Assembly: GCA_028336245.1 (NCBI GenBank)
Contig: JAOKTT010000012.1
Coordinates: 1 to 39,039, forward strand
DNA: 39,039 nt
Direction of reading: 5' to 3'
Source: Polaribacter sp.
GTDB lineage: Bacteria; Bacteroidota; Bacteroidia; Flavobacteriales; Flavobacteriaceae
Shown here: positions 32,729 through 39,039 of the stretch, piece by piece
Position numbering within the stretch: the first letter of the stretch is position 1
How the letters are laid out: each line of letters starts with the position of its first letter
Notes under the pieces: model-generated
Database searches by the model: none
Told to the model about the DNA's origin: nothing
The model's input: the letters and a program-made list of their open reading frames with translations, nothing else
Position numbers and translations under genes: made by a program

Positions 32729-33562
32729 TTGCAAAAGATTCATAAAATATTAATTGGAATTGCATTTTCACCCAATTTAAAGCCTAATTTATTTGAGGCA
32801 ATACGAATAGCCAACATGTTTAATGCAGAATTAATTGGGGTTCATGTAGGTGAAAAAACAGCTCAAAAAGAAGCCGATTTAAATCAAGTTATTTCTGAGG
32901 CAGACCGCTTACATGTTCCACTAAAAACTATTTGGCAGCAGGGAAAACCAGTTGCTGTAATTTTAAAAACTGCGGCGGTTGAAAATGTAGACTTGCTTAT
33001 TTTAGGAGCCTTACAAAAAGAAAATTTACTAAAATACTACGTAGGTTCTATTGCTAGAAAAATCACTAGAAAAGTAGGTTGTTCTATTTTATTACTCATC
33101 AAACCCTCCATTGAAAGACAAGCCTGTAAGCACATCGTTGTAAACGGTTTAAAGGACAAAAATACCGCAGAAACCATTCGAACATCTGTTTTATTTTGTA
33201 CACATTTATTATGTAAAAAAATGACTATTGTTGAAGAAATAAGTCAAAGTGAACTCCAAGTGCAAGTAGACGATGACAAAAGCTTAAGAAGAGCTACCAT
33301 TGCAAAAGAGCGCCTAAAAAATAGAGAGGACCAGCGTATCAACACCATCTTGAAAGGAATACCTTGTGATCACATCACTATAAAAACACAAAGTATTTTT
33401 GGCCGAAGAGGCTACTCTATCGGACACTATGCAAAAGTAAAAAGAGCAGATTTACTCATAATGAATGCGCCCCGTAAGCTCGGCCTTTTAGATCGAATTT
33501 TCCCACACGATATCGAATATATTTTATCAGAATTACCAACGGATGTTTTAATTGTTAAATAG
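32729..33562 (+). CDS. Universal stress protein, tandem UspA domains
   Basis: A 277-residue cytoplasmic protein with two UspA-like alpha/beta domains. The first opens HKILIGIAFSPNLKPNLFEA and ends with a nucleotide-loop-like region LLILGALQKENLLKYYVGSIARKI (GxxxxxxxxxGS-type) followed by VGCSILLLIKPS near residue 125. The second, degenerate, runs to the end (ADLLIMNAPRKLGLLDRIFPHDIEYILSELPTDVLIVK). The start is a TTG; it is the only one matching the family N-terminus. The SulP transporter gene starts on the base after its stop, so the two are coupled. A regulatory role on the transporter is plausible by analogy with Usp proteins linked to ion transporters, but is inference. Confidence 0.88.
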   Translation: MQKIHKILIGIAFSPNLKPNLFEAIRIANMFNAELIGVHVGEKTAQKEADLNQVISEADRLHVPLKTIWQQGKPVAVILKTAAVENVDLLILGALQKENLLKYYVGSIARKITRKVGCSILLLIKPSIERQACKHIVVNGLKDKNTAETIRTSVLFCTHLLCKKMTIVEEISQSELQVQVDDDKSLRRATIAKERLKNREDQRINTILKGIPCDHITIKTQSIFGRRGYSIGHYAKVKRADLLIMNAPRKLGLLDRIFPHDIEYILSELPTDVLIVK

Positions 33563-35761
33563 ATGCTGAAGAAAAACCCTTTTAAAACATTTTTAGGAGA
33601 AATTCCGCAAAACCTCTTTTCTGGGTTTGTTGTTTCTTTAATTGCCCTTCCTTTAGGATTGGGACTCGCATTGGCATCCGGTGCACCGCCAATTTCTGGT
33701 ATTATTGCCGCAATTGTTGGGGGTATCGTAGTTTCTTTACTCGGTGGTTCTAAAGTAACCATTACCGGACCTGGAAATGGCTTGGTTGTTGTAATTCTCT
33801 CTGCAATCACTATTTTAGGAGAAGGAAATGCCTATCAAGGTTATTTATTTACCCTTGCTGCCATTGTTATCTCCGGAATCCTTCTAATCATCTTGGGTTT
33901 TTTGAGAATGGGAGCTTTGGGCGACTTTTTCCCATCCTCGGCAATACAAGGAATGCTCGCAGCCATCGGTATTGGAATCTTTGCAAAGCAAATTCACGTG
34001 ATGTTTGGAAATTTAAATGCGAAAGGAAGTATCATTGAATTGCTTATTCAAATTCCTGAAGGAATCATACACTTTGTAAGCACCTCCGAGAAAAGCGCCT
34101 TCTATGCAGGCTTAATTGGTATTATTAGCTTGCTGATTATGGTCTTTTATAGTAAAATCAGAAATCGATACTTTCAACTAATTCCTGCACCCATGTGGAT
34201 TGTGGTATTAAGTGTTGGGCTCTACTATTATTTTGAATTATTTACCACGGCGGCGTACCCGATTGATACAAGTTTACTCATTGACCTCCCAAACGACGTC
34301 TTTGGTAGTTTTGCCTTTCCTGACTTTGGAAAAATATACGAGCTAGAATTTATAGGTGCGGTCATCTCCATTACCCTTATTGCAAGTATAGAAAGTTTAC
34401 TCAGCATTAAAGCAGTAGACAAATTAGACCCTTTAAAAAGGCGCTCAAATATAAATAAAGACATTAGAGCATTGGGGCTTGCAACTGTCATTAGTGGATT
34501 TTTAGGCGGGCTAAATGTAGTTACTGTAATTGCAAGAAGCTCAGTAAATGTCAATAATAAAGGAAGTAATCGCTCTGCAAACTTTTTTCACGCACTCTTT
34601 TTAGTTGCTTTTATTTTACTCTTCGCAACGGAATTGCGCAAAATTCCATTGGCTGCACTTGCCGCTATTTTAGTATTTACCGGTTATAAATTAGCTGCTC
34701 CAGAGAACATAAAGAAGGTGTTCAAAATTGGGTCTGAACAATTATTAATATTTATAGCAACACTTTTAGTAACCATCTCTACAAGTCTGATATTAGGCAT
34801 ATTAGTTGGAATCATTATCACATTCGTAATTCATGTTATCATCAATAAAAACGGGGTATTATTTTTTAAAAATATTCTAAAACCAAATGTTTTAATGTTT
34901 ACCGAAGAAGGGAAATATTATGTAAGTGTCAAGAATTTTTCTAGCTTTTTAAATTATACAAAATTAAAATCCAAATTAGATCAAATTCCAGAAACCAAAG
35001 AAGCGATTGTAGATTTTTCATTGTGTGATTTTGTCGATCATTCGGTCATGGAAAACATGAACAACTACTCTGAAACTTTTGAAAGAAAAGGAGGACACTT
35101 TGAAGTAATTGGTTTGGATGATGCGAAACCGGGAAGTGCACATCCTTTTGCGCTCCGAAAAATACTACCGAAACAAATGTCTCCCAAAGAAGGCGTTTTA
35201 ACAAAAAGACAAAAATACATTCAAAAAATTAGTGAAGAAATGCAGTATTCGTACGATGCTTTTTCTGATTTGAAAATAGAAGAATTGCCAAGCTTTGGGT
35301 ATTTTAAAACACGAAAACTTGATAAAATATCTAATGTGCTCACAAAAAATGATTGTACCATTTTTGATGTACAATTTTCTGAAGGAGAGATGATTGCAAA
35401 GCAGGTTATTAAGGCCACAATGTTTCACATTCAAACACAAAACAAGCTGCCTAAATTCACGCTAGACAAGGAGGGTGTTTTTGAATATCTCTTGCATTTT
35501 GCTGGTTATAAAGACATTGAAATTAATGCACACCCAGATTTTAACAAACGCTTTTATTTATCTGGAAAAAATGAAGAAAAAATTAGAGCATTTTTCACAG
35601 ATGAACTAATTTTGTTTTTAGAAAGCAACAAACAATATCATATAGAAGCTACAAATACGGGGCTTTTAATTCTGAGTAAGGAAAGGTTGGCCAGTGTTAA
35701 TGAAATCAAAGCGCTTGCCTATTTTGGTGCAGGTTTGCAAAAAATTATAGAAAAATGTTAG
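33563..35761 (+). CDS. SulP/SLC26-family anion transporter with STAS and extra C-terminal domain
   Basis: A 732-residue membrane transporter. The N-terminal PQNLFSGFVVSLIALPLGLGLALASGAPP is family-typical (here split: PQNLFSGFVVSLIALPLGL, then GLALASGAPPISG), and TITGPGNGLVVVIL follows near residue 68. About 435 residues are membrane domain, with LASIESLLSIKAVDKLDPLKR near 272-292 forming the conserved core. A STAS domain covers about 445-533 (KEAIVDFSLCDFVDHSVMENM). Residues about 575-732 form an additional soluble region I do not recognise, making it longer than simple SulP proteins. Family members carry sulfate, bicarbonate or other anions; bicarbonate is a reasonable guess beside a cation antiporter. 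It directly abuts the Usp gene and overlaps miaE by 7 bases. Confidence 0.9.
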   Translation: MLKKNPFKTFLGEIPQNLFSGFVVSLIALPLGLGLALASGAPPISGIIAAIVGGIVVSLLGGSKVTITGPGNGLVVVILSAITILGEGNAYQGYLFTLAAIVISGILLIILGFLRMGALGDFFPSSAIQGMLAAIGIGIFAKQIHVMFGNLNAKGSIIELLIQIPEGIIHFVSTSEKSAFYAGLIGIISLLIMVFYSKIRNRYFQLIPAPMWIVVLSVGLYYYFELFTTAAYPIDTSLLIDLPNDVFGSFAFPDFGKIYELEFIGAVISITLIASIESLLSIKAVDKLDPLKRRSNINKDIRALGLATVISGFLGGLNVVTVIARSSVNVNNKGSNRSANFFHALFLVAFILLFATELRKIPLAALAAILVFTGYKLAAPENIKKVFKIGSEQLLIFIATLLVTISTSLILGILVGIIITFVIHVIINKNGVLFFKNILKPNVLMFTEEGKYYVSVKNFSSFLNYTKLKSKLDQIPETKEAIVDFSLCDFVDHSVMENMNNYSETFERKGGHFEVIGLDDAKPGSAHPFALRKILPKQMSPKEGVLTKRQKYIQKISEEMQYSYDAFSDLKIEELPSFGYFKTRKLDKISNVLTKNDCTIFDVQFSEGEMIAKQVIKATMFHIQTQNKLPKFTLDKEGVFEYLLHFAGYKDIEINAHPDFNKRFYLSGKNEEKIRAFFTDELILFLESNKQYHIEATNTGLLILSKERLASVNEIKALAYFGAGLQKIIEKC

Positions 35762-36336
35762 GATTACAGTTTGAAACAGAAACTTCTTGGGCAGATATAG
35801 CCAAAGTAAATTTAGAGCAGATATTAACAGATCATGCTTTTTTAGAGCAAAAAGCGGCTTCCAATGCCGTTTCTATTATCATTAATTATTCTGAAGAAAC
35901 AGAATTGGTAAAGGAAATGAGCAATATTGCTATTGAAGAAATGCAACATTTTAAAATGGTGCATCTTTTAATGGTAAAAAGAGGTATGGTTTTGGGGCGT
36001 GAGCAAAAAAATGATTATGCCATTCGCCTGCAAAAGTTCTTCACAAAAACCAACGACAGAACAAATGCACTTGTGCAACGCCTGCTTGTTGCTGCCCTTA
36101 TTGAGGCGCGCAGTTGCGAACGTTTTAAAGTATTTTCAGAAAACATGGAAGAGGAAGAGTTGGCTAAGTTTTATAAAAATTTAATGATTTCTGAAGCCAA
36201 CCATTACACTACTTTTTTACAACTTGCAAGAACCTACCAAGACAGAGCCATTGTCGATGAAAAATGGAATGCATTGGTGGCATTTGAAGGAGAAATGATG
36301 CGCGAACGCGGAAATCTTGCTAAAATTCACGGATAA
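35755..36336 (+). CDS. miaE: tRNA-(ms2io6A)-hydroxylase MiaE
   Basis: Non-haem diiron monooxygenase that hydroxylates the isopentenyl side chain of ms2i6A37 in tRNAs reading UNN codons. The 193 residues form a ferritin-like bundle. Two ExxH iron-binding motifs are visible, EEMQHFKMVHLLM near 62-74 and SEANHYTTFLQLA near 146-158, and a further ligand lies in the family signature LIEARSCERFKVF near 116-128. Its ATG lies inside the last codons of the SulP gene (7-base overlap), so translation is probably coupled. Its genes miaA and miaB are not in the window. Pairing with an ion transporter is odd, while mnmE, another anticodon-loop modifier, lies downstream. Confidence 0.93.
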   Translation: MLGLQFETETSWADIAKVNLEQILTDHAFLEQKAASNAVSIIINYSEETELVKEMSNIAIEEMQHFKMVHLLMVKRGMVLGREQKNDYAIRLQKFFTKTNDRTNALVQRLLVAALIEARSCERFKVFSENMEEEELAKFYKNLMISEANHYTTFLQLARTYQDRAIVDEKWNALVAFEGEMMRERGNLAKIHG

Positions 36337-36419
36337 GCCTAAGCCCACTTTTAAACCCATAAGATGCCACTAAAGACTACTAATAGTCACGAATCTTTGA
36401 AAACCAACTAATAAAATCA

Positions 36420-36851
36420 ATGTTTAGCAAAGAAGAAGCTGCTTTCATGCGCAAAGAATTTTGGATCAGCTTTGGAAAGTCCTTTCCAAGAAAATGGCTA
36501 TTGTACAATACAGCTATGAAAGGAGTCTCTTTTAAGTTTGTAGCGGATAGAAAAAGTGCAGCCGTTTGCTTAGATCTTGAAAACCCGGATGAATTGGTAA
36601 ACCTCCTCTACTACGATCAATTGCTTTCTTTACAAGTACTCATCGCCTCCGAAATACCAGAAATTATCTTCAATGATGCCTATGTGCTTGATAGTGGAAA
36701 AATAATTCATAGAATCTATGTCCCTTATGAGCAGAAGTTTAGCATCCATAATAAAAATACCTGGGGTGCTTGTTTCCAGTTCTTTTTAGAAACAATGCCA
36801 AAGTTTGAAGATTTTTTCTACGAATATGAAGACATCATTAAAAATATATAA
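36420..36851 (+). CDS. DUF4268 domain-containing protein
   Basis: A 143-residue soluble protein covered by a DUF4268-like domain. Its hallmark N-terminus is FSKEEAAFMRKEFWISFGKSF, with PRKWLLYNT after it. The mid-part contains FKFVADRKSAAVCLDLEN, and the C-terminus contains IYVPYEQKFSIHNKNTWGACFQFFLETM. The fold is reminiscent of nuclease-related or restriction-type domains in other DUF4268 proteins, but stand-alone Flavobacteriia copies like this have no known activity, and I see no catalytic triad. It lies 83 bases after miaE on the same strand and may belong to the same transcript; no clear own promoter is seen. Confidence 0.85.
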   Translation: MFSKEEAAFMRKEFWISFGKSFPRKWLLYNTAMKGVSFKFVADRKSAAVCLDLENPDELVNLLYYDQLLSLQVLIASEIPEIIFNDAYVLDSGKIIHRIYVPYEQKFSIHNKNTWGACFQFFLETMPKFEDFFYEYEDIIKNI

Positions 36852-36993
36852 GTCCTAAACCTCCTCTTTTTTCCAACAAAGCTAAAAAGAGTCGGAATTA
36901 TGTACAATATCCTTTGTGGCCTTTGCCTACTGCAGTATTTTAATTTATAGAAACTTTAAAATAAAAAGAGTTTTTCACCTTAATTAAGCGATG

Positions 36994-37001
36994 TATATTT
37001 G
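36994..37001 (+). promoter_or_regulatory. Probable -7 promoter element for mnmE
   Basis: TATATTTG matches TAnnTTTG exactly and ends 4 bases before the preferred mnmE ATG (37006); TTTTC rather than TTG lies at about the -33 position. An in-frame upstream ATG (36991) would fall inside the promoter, so it is unlikely to be the start. Confidence 0.5.
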
Positions 37002-37005
37002 CAGT

Positions 37006-38400
37006 ATGATTCAAAACGACACTATTATTGCTTTGGCAACTCCCGCAGGCGTGGGTGCAATTGCTGTTATTAGACTTTCGGGGGAACAAGCAATCCATTT
37101 TGTGGAAGCAAATTTTAAATCTATTCAAAAAAATAAGTCCCTATTAAATCAGAAAACACATACCATCCATTTAGGCCACATTATAGAAAACAATATTATT
37201 TTAGACGAAGTACTTGTTGCTGTATTTAAGAATCCGAACTCGTATACGGGAGAAAATGTAGTAGAAATTTCTTGTCATGGTTCTAGTTTTATACAGCAAG
37301 AAATTATTCAGTTATTTCTGCGAAAAGGAGCTAGAATGGCAAATAATGGTGAATTTACCATGCGTGCCTTTTTAAACGCTAAGATGGATTTAAGCCAGGC
37401 AGAAGCTGTTGCGGATGTTATAGCTTCTAATTCTGCAGCAAGCCATCAAATGGCCATCCAACAGATGCGTGGTGGCATTACCAATGAACTAAAAGAACTG
37501 CGTGCCCAATTGTTAGATTTTGCGGCTTTAATTGAACTGGAATTAGATTTTTCTGGAGAAGATGTAGAATTTGCAGACCGCACAAAGTTCAAGGAACTGG
37601 TAACGCAAATAACGTTTGTATTGAAACGCTTAATCGATTCTTTTTCTTTTGGAAATGCCATGAAAAACGGAATTCCTGTAGCTATTATTGGCGAACCAAA
37701 CGTTGGAAAATCGACCTTATTAAACACCTTACTAAACGAGGAAAAAGCCATTGTTTCTGAAATTGCAGGGACTACGCGAGATGCCATTGAAGACGAATTG
37801 ATCATTGCTGGAGTAGCCTTTCGCTTTATAGATACTGCAGGAATTAGAGAAACAAAAGATCTAATAGAAAGTATTGGAATTAAAAAAGCCTATGAGAAAG
37901 CAGACAACGCGCAACTGATTATTTTCTTGATTGATGCCAATAAATTCAACACCAATCAAACACAGTTTTTAGCTGAAATTGACATTATAAAAGCACGTTT
38001 TCCAAACAAACGCGTACTTGTTATTGCAAATAAAATAGACACCTTATCTGCAAAAGATAATACGGCGCTGCAAGCGGAGATAGAAAACTTAATTGTACTC
38101 TCTGCAAAAAACAATATTGGTATTGAAACGCTAAAATCTGAACTCACCACTTTAGTAAATATCGGTGCCTTGAGCAATAACGAAACCATTGTAACCAATT
38201 CGCGGCATTTTGAAGCCTTGAATAATGCATTAATGGCCATTAGCTCTGTACAACAAGGAATTGATTTAGAAATCTCTACAGATTTATTCTCCATAGACAT
38301 TCGGGAATGCCTGCGGCATCTAGGAGCCATTACCGGAGATTATGATGTAGACAAAGATATCCTAGGACATATCTTTGGAAATTTCTGTATTGGAAAATAG
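37006..38400 (+). CDS. mnmE: tRNA modification GTPase MnmE
   Basis: Works with MnmG to install the 5-carboxymethylaminomethyl (or aminomethyl) group on U34 of tRNAs reading two-fold degenerate codons. From MIQNDTIIALATPAGVGAIAVIRLSG it has 464 residues, the usual length. Order: tetrahydrofolate-binding N-domain (1 to about 118), helical domain, then an inserted G-domain with G1 GEPNVGKST near 229-237, G2 AGTTRDAIED near 254-263, G3 DTAGIRET near 276-283 and G4 NKID near 342-345. The C-terminus is FGNFCIGK, with the conserved catalytic cysteine. The start five codons upstream is rejected because it lies inside the -7 promoter element. It follows DUF4268 by about 150 bases. Confidence 0.96.
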   Translation: MIQNDTIIALATPAGVGAIAVIRLSGEQAIHFVEANFKSIQKNKSLLNQKTHTIHLGHIIENNIILDEVLVAVFKNPNSYTGENVVEISCHGSSFIQQEIIQLFLRKGARMANNGEFTMRAFLNAKMDLSQAEAVADVIASNSAASHQMAIQQMRGGITNELKELRAQLLDFAALIELELDFSGEDVEFADRTKFKELVTQITFVLKRLIDSFSFGNAMKNGIPVAIIGEPNVGKSTLLNTLLNEEKAIVSEIAGTTRDAIEDELIIAGVAFRFIDTAGIRETKDLIESIGIKKAYEKADNAQLIIFLIDANKFNTNQTQFLAEIDIIKARFPNKRVLVIANKIDTLSAKDNTALQAEIENLIVLSAKNNIGIETLKSELTTLVNIGALSNNETIVTNSRHFEALNNALMAISSVQQGIDLEISTDLFSIDIRECLRHLGAITGDYDVDKDILGHIFGNFCIGK

Positions 38401-38495
38401 TTTAGTTTTATTAAACTGAAATTTAAAAGATTAACTCAGTCCATAATTAGTCCGCTTATTATTAGTTTAAATTTAAATGATTTAATAAAACATAA

Positions 38496-38591
38496 AAGAC
38501 TTGCTGTATTTTTTCACCATTGCTGTTTTCTTTCTATTTAAGAGGTTTAGCAATCCCTGAATTAAAGGAGGAAGATATGCCTATGGTATAA
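38496..38591 (+). pseudogene. Orphan 3'-terminal coding fragment downstream of mnmE
   Basis: An open stretch without a start codon ends in a plausible protein C-terminus (LRGLAIPELKEEDMPMV, then TAA at 38589-38591), just before the terminator hairpin. It begins after a TAA at 38493. It reads like the tail of a lost gene, but is too short to identify and may be chance. Confidence 0.25.
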
Positions 38592-38596
38592 AAGAA

Positions 38597-38615
38597 GGGC
38601 TGCACAAGGCAGCCC
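38597..38615 (-). terminator. Intrinsic terminator for the FISUMP-domain gene
   Basis: A perfect 7-base GC-rich stem, GGGCTGC with GCAGCCC, has a 5-base loop. On the minus strand it is followed by TTCTTTTAT, placing it 25 bases after the stop of the leftward gene. Confidence 0.75.
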
Positions 38616-38639
38616 GTTAAAGAGTCAAGAGTCAATATT

Positions 38640-39039
38640 TTAATCCCTAACAAAACGAACTGAAAGGCCCGTCAGTGGGTCAATAGTTAAAATATAACTA
38701 TATGAAGTCGAGAGTTCAAGTAAACTCCAATATTTTTCATCGTTGTCAGCAGCATTTGAAGATGAAGACCAAAATGCACATAAAACACCAAAGGCATTAA
38801 AACCATCAATCCACCGAAGTCCTTCAGGATAAGCGTTAAAGCCGCTGCTGTTGTTTTGGCTTTGGTTGTTGCCTACTGCTCCTATAACTGTTGAAGTATT
38901 CCAGCCTGTAATAGATGCCATAGCTTTGGCGATTTTATTTCCTGTGGTGGTTTGGTCGTAATTATAGCCATTGGCTATGAGGTGTTCTTCAAGTGTTGTC
39001 CACTCAGCATCTGTTGGAACGTGCCAGCCTTCTGGAGCA
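38640..39039 (-). CDS. FISUMP-domain protein (Fibrobacter succinogenes major paralogous domain), 5' end outside the window
   Basis: The C-terminal 133 residues of a leftward gene that enters from the right edge. The visible part has all the hallmarks of the FISUMP domain (TIGR02145). These are APEGWHVPTDAEWTTLEEHL at the window edge, KAMASITGWNTST, then NNSSGFNAYPEGLRW, AFWSSSSN and the terminal SYILTIDPLTGLSVRFVRD. Proteins with this domain are usually secreted or surface-displayed and often have lipoprotein signals or Ig-like repeats upstream; those would lie beyond this window. The function is unknown; the fold resembles sulfatase-modifying-factor/C-type-lectin-like modules. An internal ATG at 38921 is not the real start, since the coding frame continues upstream with family sequence. 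Confidence 0.88.
   Translation of the reverse strand, partial: APEGWHVPTDAEWTTLEEHLIANGYNYDQTTTGNKIAKAMASITGWNTSTVIGAVGNNQSQNNSSGFNAYPEGLRWIDGFNAFGVLCAFWSSSSNAADNDEKYWSLLELSTSYSYILTIDPLTGLSVRFVRD

Noticed and set aside
36852-36990. CTCTTTTT/AAAAAGAG inverted repeat after the DUF4268 gene as a terminator
   Set aside because: AT-rich stem with a 12-base loop and no T-run after it; too weak to call.
37956-38330. A 124-codon minus-strand frame within mnmE
   Set aside because: Reverse-strand shadow of a secure gene.

Overview
The window looks like a chromosomal segment of a marine-type member of the Flavobacteriaceae (Bacteroidota). The DNA is AT-rich. Promoters follow the Bacteroidota TTG-N19/20-TAnnTTTG pattern. 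The gene content fits too: a carboxypeptidase-regulatory-domain/TonB-type outer-membrane receptor, long SecA, DnaX without a zinc module, DUF2795, DUF4268, a FISUMP-domain protein and Flavobacteriia-style sequences throughout. The genus cannot be fixed from the sequence alone; Polaribacter/Tenacibaculum-like is an inference. No tRNA, rRNA, CRISPR array, insertion sequence or prophage was seen.

Layout. 0.2-8.1 kb: threonine aldolase; a decayed outer-membrane beta-barrel gene; a zinc metalloprotease that appears to have lost its C-terminus where it meets that decayed gene; release factor 2 with an ArsC-family reductase; an outer-membrane receptor; and an unlisted 57-residue membrane protein. 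8.2-12.9 kb: fumarase, guanine deaminase, a DinB-fold protein, a methyltransferase, a PduO-type cobalamin adenosyltransferase and a DUF2795 protein. 13-23.5 kb: SecA, GTP cyclohydrolase I, HisRS, a leftward nadC - pentapeptide-repeat - lipoprotein - YihY cluster, RlmH, and a membrane-anchored AraC-type regulator overlapping the rlmH 3' end. 23.5-30.4 kb: a gene-free stretch with palindromes and a foldable element, RdgB, a FecCD-type permease with its ATPase, an M28 peptidase lipoprotein, a lipoprotein MsrA and DnaX. 30.8-39 kb: a CPA1-type antiporter with a nucleotide-binding C-terminus, facing away from a tight universal stress protein - SulP transporter - MiaE - DUF4268 - MnmE run; then an orphan coding fragment and a FISUMP gene that leaves the window.

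How the parts work together. Most of it is housekeeping: translation and tRNA/rRNA modification (prfB, hisS, rlmH, miaE, mnmE), protein export (secA), replication (dnaX), nucleotide and cofactor metabolism (guaD, rdgB, folE, nadC, adenosyltransferase) and the TCA cycle (fumC). The accessory signals most worth a second look are the metalloprotease/beta-barrel deletion scar, the antiporter/Usp/SulP ion-transport locus coupled to miaE, the nadC-associated pentapeptide-repeat/lipoprotein pair, the foldable element upstream of rdgB, and the short leader ORF ending on the dnaX start codon. I found no convincing wholly new system.

Gene starts were moved downstream from the longest possible frame where a signal peptide, family N-terminus or promoter position argued for it (metalloprotease, guaD, methyltransferase, rdgB, M28 peptidase, mnmE). 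Two genes (the receptor and the stress protein) appear to start with TTG.
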